The translations under genes and the position numbers were made by a program. DNA of 64,000 nt from Chloroflexota bacterium. Lineage in GTDB: Bacteria; Chloroflexota; Anaerolineae; Aggregatilineales; Aggregatilineaceae. This document shows, in pieces, positions 33,316-42,752 of this stretch (the first letter of the stretch is position 1; each line of letters opens with the position of its first letter). Under the pieces are notes generated by a model. The model worked only from the letters and a program-made list of their open reading frames with translations, was not told the DNA's origin and did not search any database. The DNA is taken from contig JAAYCM010000078.1 of the NCBI GenBank assembly GCA_012729765.1, positions 1 to 64,000 of the forward strand. The letters are read 5' to 3'.

Positions 33316-34809
33316 ATGACCGATTATTTGTTGGGACTCGATGTCAGCACGACCGGGGCCAAAGCGCTGCTGATCGACGCGCAGGGGGTAGTCTGCGCCA
33401 GCCACACCACGCCGCACCCGTCCAGCCAGCCGCACCCACTGTGGAGCGAACAGGCTCCGGCGGACTGGTGGGCCGGGATGGCGCAGTCGATCCGCGAGGT
33501 GGTGACGAACATCGAGTCAACAGACAGCATCCGCGCCATCGGCCTCACCGGGCAGATGCACGGCCTCGTATGCCTCAACGCCGCCGGCGACGTGCTGCGC
33601 CCTGCGATCCTGTGGAATGACCAGCGCACCCAGGCGGAATGCGACGAGATCACGCAGACGATCGGGCCGGAGCGCCTGATTCAACTGACCGGCAACCGCG
33701 CGCTGACCGGCTTCACCGCCCCCAAGATTCTGTGGGTGCGCCGCCACGAGCCGGACATCTACGCGCAGATCGCGCATATCCTGCTGCCCAAAGACTTCAT
33801 CCGCTTCAAGCTGACCGGGGAATATGCGACCGATCTGGCCGGGGCGTCGGGTACGCTGCTGCTGGACGTGGACGACCGGCAGTGGTCTGAGCCGGTGCTC
33901 GACGAGCTGAGCATCCCGCGCGCGTGGCTGCCGCCCGTGCACGAGGGGCCGCAGATCACGGGCGTGGTCAGCGCGGCAGCGGCCCAGGAAACCGGCCTCA
34001 AAGCCGGAACACCGGTGGTAGGCGGGGGCGGCGACCAGGCGGCCCAGGCGACCGGCGTCGGCGCGGTCAGGCCGGGGATCGTCGCGCTGACGGTCGGCAC
34101 GTCGGGGGTGGTGTTCGCGCCGCTCGCCAGCTATGCGTACGAGCCGCAGGGGCGCCTGCACGCCTTTTGCCATGCCGTGCCGGGTCAGTGGCACTTCATG
34201 GGTGTGATGCTCAGCGCGGCGGGCAGCTTGCAGTGGTTCCGCGATACGCTCGCGCCCGGCGTCGATTTCGGCGCGCTGACGAATGAGGCGGCCAGCATCC
34301 CGCCGGGAGCCGAGGGGCTGATCTTCCTGCCCTATCTGACCGGTGAGCGCACGCCCCACCCGGACCCCCTGGCGCGCGGCGCCTTCGTCGGGCTGACGGC
34401 GCGGCATCTGCGCCCACACCTGACGCGCGCCGTGCTCGAAGGCGTGGCGTTTGGGCTGCGCGACAGCTTCGAGCTGATCAGGAACAGCGACGCGGGCGTG
34501 ATCAACGAAGTGCGCGTGAGCGGCGGCGGGGCGAAGAGTCCGGTCTGGCGGCAGATTCTCGCGGACGTGTTCGACGTACCGCTGGTGGTGGCCGAGGCGC
34601 TGGAAGGCGCGGCCTATGGCGCGGCGCTGCTGGCGGGCGTTGGCGGCGGTGTCTGGCCGGATGTCGCAACGGCGGCGGAGATCACCGTCAAGCTGGGAGA
34701 GCGTGTCGAGCCGGGCGCACAGGCCGGGGAATACGCAGACGCCTACCAGCTTTACCGCGATCTCTATCCCACGCTCAAGCCCGCCTTCGAGCGGCTGGCC
34801 GACATCTAA
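33316..34809 (+). CDS. xylB: xylulokinase
   Basis: This FGGY-family kinase phosphorylates D-xylulose for entry into the pentose phosphate pathway. The 497-residue protein starts with the ATP phosphate loop LGLDVSTTGAKALLID. It has the MHGLV substrate segment and the catalytic Asp in GGGGDQAAQATG, and ends with the FGGY-C domain motif GGGAKSPVWRQILADV. CAGGGGAGA is the ribosome-binding site. The stop is 6 nt before the convergent histidine-kinase gene. Confidence 0.95.
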   Translation: MTDYLLGLDVSTTGAKALLIDAQGVVCASHTTPHPSSQPHPLWSEQAPADWWAGMAQSIREVVTNIESTDSIRAIGLTGQMHGLVCLNAAGDVLRPAILWNDQRTQAECDEITQTIGPERLIQLTGNRALTGFTAPKILWVRRHEPDIYAQIAHILLPKDFIRFKLTGEYATDLAGASGTLLLDVDDRQWSEPVLDELSIPRAWLPPVHEGPQITGVVSAAAAQETGLKAGTPVVGGGGDQAAQATGVGAVRPGIVALTVGTSGVVFAPLASYAYEPQGRLHAFCHAVPGQWHFMGVMLSAAGSLQWFRDTLAPGVDFGALTNEAASIPPGAEGLIFLPYLTGERTPHPDPLARGAFVGLTARHLRPHLTRAVLEGVAFGLRDSFELIRNSDAGVINEVRVSGGGAKSPVWRQILADVFDVPLVVAEALEGAAYGAALLAGVGGGVWPDVATAAEITVKLGERVEPGAQAGEYADAYQLYRDLYPTLKPAFERLADI

Positions 34810-34815
34810 ACCGGG

Positions 34816-37800
34816 TTACACTTCGGGCCGGGGCAGCACGATACTGAAAACCGTTTCCTGCCCCGGCTCACTATGACATTCCACCTGCCCGCCGTGCAGC
34901 TCGACAATGCGGCGAGCCAGGTTCAGTCCCAGGCGCGTGCCGGGATACGTCCCCGCGCTGGCATCGGCGAACGGCTCAAAAACCTGGGCGACCAGATCGG
35001 GTGGAATTGGTGGGCCGTCGTCGCAGATATGGATGACAACCCGCTCGCTGTGCCCGCTTCCCTGCGTGACTACCTGGACCAGCAGCGTGCTGTGCTCCGG
35101 AGAGCGATTGATCGCGTTGACGATCAGCTTGCCCACCGCCTGCGCAAACAGCCGGGCATCGACGGACACATCGAGCGGCTGGGCCGGCAGATCGCGCATA
35201 ATCTGCACCTGCATCCGCTCCGCTTTACCGGCGTGCAGCGTCAGCACGTCTCCCAACAGGTTTTGCAGACAGACCACCTGGCGCGTCAGGCTGTTGGGAT
35301 CGTCCAGGAAATGAGCCGCTTCCAGCAGTTCTTCGACCAGCAGCGTCATCTGGGCGGTAACCTGCTCCAGCACCTCGGCGTGCAGGAACAGTTTTTCGGG
35401 CTGGCGGTGCAGCAGGTAGAGGCGCGTCTTCAGGTTGGCGATCGGCGTGCGCAGCTCGTGAGCCGCGTTGGTGATAAAGCGGTTGCGCTGCGCTTGCAGC
35501 CGTTTTTGCTGGCTCACGTCACGGATCAGCGTGACCATGCCGCGATACTGCCCATCCGGCGCGGTGATCCGGTTGGCGACGAGCGCCGCGTCAAACTCAT
35601 TCCCATTTTTACCACGCAGTTGCAGCTCGCCCTTCCAGACGCCGGTCACGCGGACCTGCTGCGCGATCTGTGTAACCAGCTCGGCAAATTCGCTCTCCGA
35701 ATAGCGGCTGCTTTTCAGCAGTTCCAGATAGCCGGTGTACTCCTCGGCGCTGTAGCCGGTAAGCTGCGTGAGCGCCTGATTGATGTAGCGCGCCTGAAGT
35801 CCCTCGTCGTAGATCACGCCTTCGCCCATCGCGTCGAGAATGGCCTGAAGCTGCGCGCGCTCCTGTTCCAACTCGGCGGTGCGCGCCGCGACATGCCCCT
35901 CCAACTCGTCGGCGTGGGTACGAATCCGCGAGTACAGCCGGGCGTTCTCGATCGCGATTGCAGCCTGATCGGCGAAAATTTGCAGGTGCTCGGCATGCTG
36001 CGCGGTGAAGAAGCCCGGCGTGGCGCTGTCGAGATTGAGCGCTCCAATAACCTGCCCGTGCAAGCGAATCGGGGCGCTGGCAAACGACCGGATCCACTGG
36101 CTGTCGGGCATATTGATCCAGCGCGCGTCGAGGCTCGTATCGGGAATAACCAGCGGGGACGCCTGAGTCCCATCACAGAACATGGCGTATTCGGTGTTGG
36201 TCATTGGGCGCTGGTAGCCCTGCATCCAGTCGTGGACGCCATACGCCTCGTAATCACGCGTGCCCACGACGCGCATCTGGCCGGTGGCGGGGTCCAGCAG
36301 CGAGACGTTGGCTGCATCGTGCGGGACCACCTGCCCGACATTTTCCAGAATCCGGCGCAGCACGTCATCCGGCTCCAGCGTGCTGGTCATAATCGTGGCC
36401 GTGTCGCGCAGCGCTTCGGCCAGGTGGCGCTGATCGCGCTCGGCGGCGTACAACTGCGCCTTGGAGATGGCGACGGATGCCTGGTTCGCTACCGTCTCCA
36501 CGATCTCGATCTCGCTTTCGGTGAAGGTGTGTGGCTCAGTGAAGTCGAGGCCCAGAGTGCCGATCACTTCGCTGCCGACCAGCAGGGGCGCGACGACTAA
36601 CGAGCGGGTTCCACGCTGGCGCAGCAGATCCCAGACGCGCTCGAACAGCGGATCGTTGAGCACGTCTTCTGCCACGATAGGCTGGTGCGTCTCCCGCACG
36701 CGCATCACCGAGAGGTTATCTTTGAGCGGCACCCTGACGCAGTCATCCGATGCGTACTCGTGTGTATCATTCACGAGGTAGCCGTATTCTTCGCTCGTAT
36801 ACAACAGCAGACCGCCAAACTGCGCGCCGACGGCGGCCTGAAGCTCCGATAACACGATGCGATAGATTTCCTGCATATCGAGCGTCTGCGCCAGCCGGGA
36901 CGAAACGCGGTTGATCAGCGCCAGCCGCTGCGTCTGCGCTTGCAGCTCGGCGGCATGCTGCTTACTGGCCGTATAGAGGCGGGCGTTACGAAGCGTGATC
37001 GATACCTGATCGGCAAAGATCCGCAGCCGCTCGGCATGATCGGGCGTGAAGAAGCCCGGTGTGGCGCTCTCCAGCGCCAGGAAGCCGATAACGTCACCTT
37101 CGACCACGATCGGGGCGTTGATGTACGAGCGCACCCACGCCTTTTCAAGATACACCCGCCAGTTCGGATCGGCGGCGGTATCCGGCGCGAGATACCCCTG
37201 CCGTGAATCCAGCACGGCGCGCAGGATTGGGCTGGCCATCAGCTCAAGGTAGTGGCTGTTGATCCAGGTTTCCAGCCCGCGCTCGGCATAGCCCCGGCTG
37301 CCGACGACACGCGCCCGGTCGCCTTCGATGAACAGGATGGTGGCCGCGTCGTGGGGAACAACCTGCCCGGCATTCGCCAGAATCCGCTTCAGCACGTCAT
37401 CCTGATTGAGCGTGCTGTTGATCGCGGTGGCGATATTATGCAGCGCCTGAGACAGCGCCCGCTGACTCTGCTCGGCGGCCTCGATCTGCTGGCGGTGGCT
37501 CATGTCGCGGCTGATGGCAAACAGCGCCTCACGCCCGGCCCACTCCCCATGCGTAACACGCGTCTCAACCGGGATATGCTCACCGCTCCGTGTGCAGAGC
37601 GGAATGGCACAACCGTCCGCTTCGCCCCGGACGATCTGCTGCATCAGCGCGAGCACTTCCGCGTGCCGCTCCGGGGGGCGCACGATCACGGACGACGCGC
37701 CGATCAATTCCTCACGGCTGAAGCCCAGCCGCTCACAGACCGTCCGGTTTACTTCGAGGATATTGGCGTCCAAATCGTAGACGAACAGAAAGTCGTCAAC

Positions 37801-38109
37801 CGTATTGAACAGGTTGTAGAAGCTTTTCAGCGGGACACTTGGAATGGCGGCGCGCCGGGCCGTGCGCCGCCAGCCGAGCAGCATATCGCCCAGCAGCAGC
37901 GCCAGCGCCGCCACCAGGCCCGACATAAGCTGTTCCTGCAGGGTCAGGTCGCGGCCAAACGAGAAATGGATAATGGCCAGCACCCCGACGATAGCCATCG
38001 CCGCCAGGCGTATGAACCGCTTGATATGCTGTGGCGTCGACAGGCTGGCACCTTTCACCTGAGAGCGAAGCAATCGGAAACGGACCGGCACGAGCGCGAT
38101 TTTCCTCAA
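34816..38109 (-). CDS. multi-sensor histidine kinase (2 TM, PAS, 3 GAF, PAS, HisKA, HATPase)
   Basis: This is a membrane-associated sensor kinase of about 1,097 residues. Order: two N-terminal membrane helices (about 33-75), PAS (95-205), GAF1 (225-390), GAF2 (405-560), GAF3 (565-735), coiled coil, PAS (755-875), HisKA with phospho-His884 (NAAHELRTP) and HATPase (985-1095). The nucleotide-site boxes are divergent (the usual N box is NAINRS; the G1 box is DDGPPIP). GAF1 and GAF3 are strikingly alike (GQVVPHDAA; SATPGFFT), indicating internal duplication. The 38109 start is TTG; AGGAAA overlapping it may instead serve a GTG at 38091. No response regulator is adjacent. Confidence 0.88.
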   Translation of the reverse strand: MRKIALVPVRFRLLRSQVKGASLSTPQHIKRFIRLAAMAIVGVLAIIHFSFGRDLTLQEQLMSGLVAALALLLGDMLLGWRRTARRAAIPSVPLKSFYNLFNTVDDFLFVYDLDANILEVNRTVCERLGFSREELIGASSVIVRPPERHAEVLALMQQIVRGEADGCAIPLCTRSGEHIPVETRVTHGEWAGREALFAISRDMSHRQQIEAAEQSQRALSQALHNIATAINSTLNQDDVLKRILANAGQVVPHDAATILFIEGDRARVVGSRGYAERGLETWINSHYLELMASPILRAVLDSRQGYLAPDTAADPNWRVYLEKAWVRSYINAPIVVEGDVIGFLALESATPGFFTPDHAERLRIFADQVSITLRNARLYTASKQHAAELQAQTQRLALINRVSSRLAQTLDMQEIYRIVLSELQAAVGAQFGGLLLYTSEEYGYLVNDTHEYASDDCVRVPLKDNLSVMRVRETHQPIVAEDVLNDPLFERVWDLLRQRGTRSLVVAPLLVGSEVIGTLGLDFTEPHTFTESEIEIVETVANQASVAISKAQLYAAERDQRHLAEALRDTATIMTSTLEPDDVLRRILENVGQVVPHDAANVSLLDPATGQMRVVGTRDYEAYGVHDWMQGYQRPMTNTEYAMFCDGTQASPLVIPDTSLDARWINMPDSQWIRSFASAPIRLHGQVIGALNLDSATPGFFTAQHAEHLQIFADQAAIAIENARLYSRIRTHADELEGHVAARTAELEQERAQLQAILDAMGEGVIYDEGLQARYINQALTQLTGYSAEEYTGYLELLKSSRYSESEFAELVTQIAQQVRVTGVWKGELQLRGKNGNEFDAALVANRITAPDGQYRGMVTLIRDVSQQKRLQAQRNRFITNAAHELRTPIANLKTRLYLLHRQPEKLFLHAEVLEQVTAQMTLLVEELLEAAHFLDDPNSLTRQVVCLQNLLGDVLTLHAGKAERMQVQIMRDLPAQPLDVSVDARLFAQAVGKLIVNAINRSPEHSTLLVQVVTQGSGHSERVVIHICDDGPPIPPDLVAQVFEPFADASAGTYPGTRLGLNLARRIVELHGGQVECHSEPGQETVFSIVLPRPEV

Positions 38110-38182
38110 TTTCTTAACTATGAATTAAGTATACCACCATTTTTCTGTGCCTCGCCGGTGCAACGTCACCAGTTTATGAGGA

Positions 38183-38219
38183 CAAAAGAAACACCGCATG
38201 CCGAAGCCGGGATGCGGTG
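38183..38219 (-). terminator. Rho-independent terminator of the DUF4126 gene
   Basis: CACCGCAT (38192-38199) pairs with ATGCGGTG (38212-38219), with two inner G-C pairs. On the minus strand the stem is followed by a T-rich tract (TTTCTTTT). It lies 32-59 nt downstream of the DUF4126 stop and upstream of the histidine kinase, whose own -10-like TATACT is at 38133-38128. Confidence 0.75.
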
Positions 38220-38250
38220 ATATAGAGTCTGATCAGCACCGGTCGAGGGA

Positions 38251-38736
38251 TTATTTGTGCGGTGCGCCGTTCACATTGAGCAGGCCCAGGCTGCTGCCCA
38301 GGACCAGCACATCTTCCACACCCCCTACCACCGGATCAGGGACCGGCAGCCGCCGCCCTGCTTCGCGCCGCAGATAATAAGCCACGAAGGTGCTGGTAAA
38401 CGCGCCCAGCCCGCCGATCACGGTCCCCACCGTATAGCCTTTGCCTTTGGCCGCGCTCAGCGCCGCGCCGGATACCGCGCCCATCATCACACGCCCCAGC
38501 AGCGAGTACGACTCGATCCGGTCCGGTGTGAACGGCATCTTGTCGCCGATCAGTTCCCCGGCTGCCGCCAGCTTGAGCGCGGTCGCCACGGTGTGCGAAT
38601 CCAGCCAACGGAAAGGAGCATGCTTCAGCTCCTTGGTCGGTTTCCGGGTGAGATACTCGCTCACCAGCGCCGGAGCCGACATGCTGCGCATACCGGCGAT
38701 AAAGCCCACTCCGGCCAGTTGCAGGTACGTCTTCAT
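38251..38736 (-). CDS. DUF4126 family membrane protein
   Basis: This 161-residue protein matches the DUF4126 pattern: an N-terminal hydrophobic helix with GFIAGMRSMSAPALVS, a middle LIGDKMPFTPDRI segment, Gly-rich helices (GAVSGAALSAAKG, TVIGGLGAF) and a C-terminal VGGVEDVLVLGSS motif. The function is unknown; it is probably an integral membrane protein with three or four helices. The start at 38736 is set by GAGGAG a few nt upstream. A MITE-like repeat (38809-38987) lies just upstream. Confidence 0.8.
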   Translation of the reverse strand: MKTYLQLAGVGFIAGMRSMSAPALVSEYLTRKPTKELKHAPFRWLDSHTVATALKLAAAGELIGDKMPFTPDRIESYSLLGRVMMGAVSGAALSAAKGKGYTVGTVIGGLGAFTSTFVAYYLRREAGRRLPVPDPVVGGVEDVLVLGSSLGLLNVNGAPHK

Positions 38737-38808
38737 GGTGTCTCCTCTATCTCGCATCTGCGGCAGCGCGCCCGGTCTGTTGCAGATATTAGCATGATCG
38801 GTGCCCGA

Positions 38809-38987
38809 CCATAGCAGGTTAGGTACTGCGGAACGCTGAACGAGGCGAACGACACGCCCCTCATCCTAAATCCTTCCCCCAAAATGAGGGAAGGACTTGA
38901 AAGGCATAACCGTTCTCCCCTTCCCTGCGCGCCAGCATGGGGGAAGGGGCCGGGGGATGGGGGGTAAAAGTGCATAACAGCCTCTAG
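38809..38987 (+). repeat. MITE-like interspersed repeat, copy 2 (179 bp)
   Basis: The 41-nt core (38862-38902) is identical to copies 1 and 3, and the right 38 nt differ from copy 1 at one base (GTGCAT for GTACAT). The left end is more diverged. The terminal CTAG (38984-38987) provides, on the minus strand, the TAG stop codon (38984-38986) of the ABC exporter gene that abuts it. Confidence 0.85.
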
Positions 38988-40810
38988 GCGATCCCCTCAC
39001 CCGCCAGGCGCGCCCGCGCATCCTCGACGTAGCTCAACGACTGGTGCCGGAAGTAGGTGTTGTACAGCTCGGCATAGTGGCCGCCTTGCTCCATCAACTG
39101 CTCGTGATTGCCCTGCTCGATGATCTGCCCCTCGCGCAGGACGATGATCCGGTCGGCGCTGCGCACGGTGCTCAGCCGGTGCGCGATCAGGATCGAGGTG
39201 GACTGCGCCAGGATCAGGTCGAGCGCTTCCTGAATCTGCATTTCGGTGAAGGAGTCGATACTGGCCGTCGCCTCGTCCAGGATGAAAACCGCCGGCTTCT
39301 GGACCAAAACGCGCAGCAGGCTGACAAGCTGGCGCTGGCCGATGCTCAGCCGCGCGCCGCGCTCGCCCACGTCACTTTGCAGGCCGTTGGGCAGCGTCTC
39401 CAGCCACTCGCCGCGCCCGATACTGTGCGCGATCTCCTCGATCTCGGCGTCGGTCGCGTCAGGCCGCCCATAGCGGATGTTGTCCATGATCGTGCCGCTG
39501 AACAGGAACGGCGACTGCGGCACAAATCCTAACTGGGCGCGGTAGTCGTGCAGATCGAAGGCGCGGGTGTCCTGCCCATCCATGCGGATCATCCCGCCCT
39601 GGAACTCATAGAGGCGCATGATCAGCTTGGCGATGGTGCTCTTGCCCGCGCCGGTATGCCCGACAAAGGCCACGCTTTCGCCGGGCTGGATCGTGAGGTT
39701 GAAGTGATCGAGCACGCGCACGCCGGGCTGATACTCGAACACCACATCGTCAAAGGTGATCTCCCCTCGGAAGTCCGGCGCAGGCCGGTTGTCGATCTGC
39801 TTGACTGTATTCTCGGCGTCGATCAGCGCGAAGATACGCTCCAGCGCGCTCATCGCCTGCTGGAACTGATTCCAGTAGGACGCGATATTGATGACCGGGA
39901 ACCAGAAGCGATCGACCGACTGGATGTAGAGGTACCACATGGCAATACTGAGGCTGCCCTGCACGACCGCCAGTGCCCCGGCATACACGACTGCGCCGGT
40001 TGCCAGGCCGGAGAGAATATTCAGCACCGGGAAGACCGTCGCCAGCACCATCCCGCGCCGCATATTGATACGGTAGGACTGCTGGTTGACGGCTACGAAA
40101 TCGGCATAGATCATCGCTTCCTGGCGGAAGTTCTTCGAGACAGAGATGCCGGTCACGGTTTCCTGAATATTGTCGTTGACCGCCGCCATCGCGCGCGATC
40201 CCTGCCGGGTGACCCGGCGCGCCAGCTTGCGGAACCACGTCGTCGCCGCGATGACCGGCAGCAGGAAGACCAGCAGCAGCAGCGTGAGCGGGATATTCCG
40301 GTTCAGCAGCACAACCAGCAGGATCACGACCTGAATCAGTTGGCTGACGATGTCGGACGTGACAATCAGAATCTGGCCGAAGTCGTCGGTATCGCTGGTG
40401 ATGCGGCTGAGAATCTTGCCGGTCTTGTTGGCATCGTAGAAGGCCATGTCGCGCTCGATAGCTGCCGAGAAGGCATCCTTGCGCATGCCCGCCGTCAGAT
40501 CGGCCACGATGCGATTAGTCATCCGCCGGCGCAGCCAGTTGCCGAAGTACTGCACCAGCACGGTGAGCAGCAGCGCGCCAACCAGCAGCATCAACTGGCG
40601 GGACGGGCTGTCGTCTTCGAGCACAGACACCCCCGCCGCGATGATAATCGGGATGAACGCCTGGGCCACCGCGACGGCCAGACCCATCGCGCTCAGCACG
40701 GCCAGCCGCCGTTTCTGCTGCGTCAGATAGCTGCCAAGGCGCCGGAACAGGTAGCCGTCGCTGTATTGGCGATCGTAGGAGTCTTGATCGAGTGCGGCGA
40801 AAATACCCAT
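38984..40810 (-). CDS. ABC exporter half-transporter (canonical Walker B, degenerate signature)
   Basis: This 608-residue protein has a six-helix ABC-exporter membrane domain fused to an ATPase. Walker A is GHTGAGKST and Walker B FILDEATASID with the catalytic Glu513, but the signature reads LSIGQ instead of LSGGQ. The upstream gene carries the complementary defect, so the two proteins should form a BmrCD/TM287-288-like heterodimer for drugs or lipids. AGGAG lies about 10 nt before the start. Its stop codon lies inside the right end of a MITE-like repeat. Confidence 0.9.
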   Translation of the reverse strand: MGIFAALDQDSYDRQYSDGYLFRRLGSYLTQQKRRLAVLSAMGLAVAVAQAFIPIIIAAGVSVLEDDSPSRQLMLLVGALLLTVLVQYFGNWLRRRMTNRIVADLTAGMRKDAFSAAIERDMAFYDANKTGKILSRITSDTDDFGQILIVTSDIVSQLIQVVILLVVLLNRNIPLTLLLLVFLLPVIAATTWFRKLARRVTRQGSRAMAAVNDNIQETVTGISVSKNFRQEAMIYADFVAVNQQSYRINMRRGMVLATVFPVLNILSGLATGAVVYAGALAVVQGSLSIAMWYLYIQSVDRFWFPVINIASYWNQFQQAMSALERIFALIDAENTVKQIDNRPAPDFRGEITFDDVVFEYQPGVRVLDHFNLTIQPGESVAFVGHTGAGKSTIAKLIMRLYEFQGGMIRMDGQDTRAFDLHDYRAQLGFVPQSPFLFSGTIMDNIRYGRPDATDAEIEEIAHSIGRGEWLETLPNGLQSDVGERGARLSIGQRQLVSLLRVLVQKPAVFILDEATASIDSFTEMQIQEALDLILAQSTSILIAHRLSTVRSADRIIVLREGQIIEQGNHEQLMEQGGHYAELYNTYFRHQSLSYVEDARARLAGEGIA

Positions 40811-40821
40811 GATATATGCTC

Positions 40822-42633
40822 CTAGCGATCGGTCGGGTGGGTGACAGGTCGCGCGGCCTGCTTGGATCGGCGGGCCGGGGCGTCGTCATCCCGCGCGAAG
40901 ATGCGCCGGTACGATTCAGCCGTGCGCAGCAGTTCTTCGTGCGTGCCCTGCGCCGCCACGCGCCCTTTGCGCAGCACGATGATGTGATCGGCCCAGCGAA
41001 TCTGCGAGAGCCGGTGCGTGATCAGAATCGTGGTACGGCCTTTGGCTGCCGTCCAGATCGCTTTTTGAATCTTGTCCTCGGTGGCGCTGTCGATCGCGCT
41101 GGTGCTGTCGTCCAGAATCAGGATGCGCGGATCGGTCACGAAGGCGCGGGCAATCGCGAGCCGCTGGCGTTGGCCGCCGCTGAGCGTCACGCCGCGCTGG
41201 CCGATCACCGTCTCGTAGCCTTCGGGGAACGACATGATGAAGTCGTGGGCCTGGGCCTTGCGCGCCGCCTCTTCGACCTCATCCTGTGTTGCATCGGGCC
41301 GGCCAAAGCGGATATTGTCGGCAATCGAGCGACTGAACAGGAAAATCTCCTGCTCGATGATGCTGATCTGCGAGCGCAGCGCCGCCAGGTTCCAGGCGCG
41401 GACATCCACCCCATCGATCAGCACCGTGCCCGCATCGACATCGTAGGTGCGGTTGATCAACTTGGTCAGCGTGCTCTTGCCGGAGCCGGTCTGCCCGACG
41501 ATGGCGACCGTCTGGCCGGGGTGGATTGCGAATGAAATCTCGTGGAGCACCTGCGTGCCGTCGATATAGCCGAAGTCCACGCCCTGAAACGCGATCTCGC
41601 CCTGAAGCGGGGCGTGGTGCCCCTGCTCGTTCTGGTCGAGATCGGTCTGCGCGACGATGATACTCAAAATGCGCTCGGCGCTCGCCAGCCCGGAAGCCAC
41701 GCGCGAGAACGAGAAGATCGAGCTGAACACCGGGAAGCCGAACAGGCCGAGCTGGCCCATGAAAGCCACGATATCGCCGGTTTCGATCGCGCCCGCCTCA
41801 AACAGGTAGAGCGCGTGCAAAAAGCCGCCGACCGTCGCCAGCCCCAGCAGCAAAACCGCGATATAGCGCGCCTCGATATCGCCCTGCCGCACGAACCAGT
41901 TGCGCACCGTATCGACCAGCCCGTTGAAATAACCGATCTCCTGCGCTTCCTGGGCGGTGCCCTTGACGACCTCGATCCCATCCAATGACTCGGCCAGGCT
42001 GGCGTTCATCCGCCCGAAGCTGGCGCGCACTTCCTGGGCCACTTTGTGCAGCTGCCGGACGTAGAAGAATTGCACGATGATGTAGGACAGCACGAACAGC
42101 CCCGGTGCCAGGATCAGCGCGGGATGGATCGCGGGCGACATCAGCACCGGCAGCAGGATAAACATGCCGGAGCCGATGAACAGGTTGAGGCCGGGATTCA
42201 TCATCAGGTTGATCTCGCGCACGTCGTTGGTCACGCGCGCCATAATCTCGCCGACCGGCTGGAAGTCGTGAAACGACATGCTCTTGCCCAGCAGGCTGAC
42301 GTACAGCTCGTCGCGCACGTCGCGCTCGATGCGCTGGGCAAACGTCTCCGACGAGTAGTTGCGCATGAACTGCAGCGCACCGCGTACCAACTGGCTGCCG
42401 ATGATCACCAGCACAATCCAGCGCACATAGGCCAGGTCCTCATCCGCGATGATCGCATCGACCGCATAGCCGACCAGCACCGGCACGACCGAGGCCAGCG
42501 CCGCATTGCTGAACGCGCCGATGATCATCATCATGGCGATGATGGGATGCCGTCGAACGTGGGACCAGACAAACCGCAGTGGGCTGGAATAATCCGTATG
42601 CTCGAAAGTACGGGCTACAAACTCAGCAGACAT
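40822..42633 (-). CDS. ABC exporter half-transporter (degenerate Walker B)
   Basis: This 603-residue protein has the same architecture: an exporter membrane domain, then an ATPase with Walker A GQTGSGKST and intact signature LSGGQRQRLAIARA. The catalytic Glu after Walker B is replaced by Asp509 (LILDDSTSAID). This is the signature of the inactive-site subunit in heterodimeric exporters. It is the first gene of the pair, 11 nt upstream of its partner. The weak GGA ahead of the ATG is the only visible ribosome-binding site. Confidence 0.9.
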   Translation of the reverse strand: MSAEFVARTFEHTDYSSPLRFVWSHVRRHPIIAMMMIIGAFSNAALASVVPVLVGYAVDAIIADEDLAYVRWIVLVIIGSQLVRGALQFMRNYSSETFAQRIERDVRDELYVSLLGKSMSFHDFQPVGEIMARVTNDVREINLMMNPGLNLFIGSGMFILLPVLMSPAIHPALILAPGLFVLSYIIVQFFYVRQLHKVAQEVRASFGRMNASLAESLDGIEVVKGTAQEAQEIGYFNGLVDTVRNWFVRQGDIEARYIAVLLLGLATVGGFLHALYLFEAGAIETGDIVAFMGQLGLFGFPVFSSIFSFSRVASGLASAERILSIIVAQTDLDQNEQGHHAPLQGEIAFQGVDFGYIDGTQVLHEISFAIHPGQTVAIVGQTGSGKSTLTKLINRTYDVDAGTVLIDGVDVRAWNLAALRSQISIIEQEIFLFSRSIADNIRFGRPDATQDEVEEAARKAQAHDFIMSFPEGYETVIGQRGVTLSGGQRQRLAIARAFVTDPRILILDDSTSAIDSATEDKIQKAIWTAAKGRTTILITHRLSQIRWADHIIVLRKGRVAAQGTHEELLRTAESYRRIFARDDDAPARRSKQAARPVTHPTDR

Positions 42634-42752
42634 GAGTCAATCCTGGATGATTGGTTCTCCATTAGAACGTGACACGATCCAATAACAGACGACAGGCCAC
42701 CTGCCGATCTTAGCAAGTCTGTTCTCAATCGCCCGCTTTCGTTCGGGCCGGG

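Noticed and set aside
38133..38156. Full sigma-70 promoter for the large histidine kinase
   Set aside because: A TATACT hexamer is present on the minus strand but no acceptable -35 is found, so only the -10 was mentioned.
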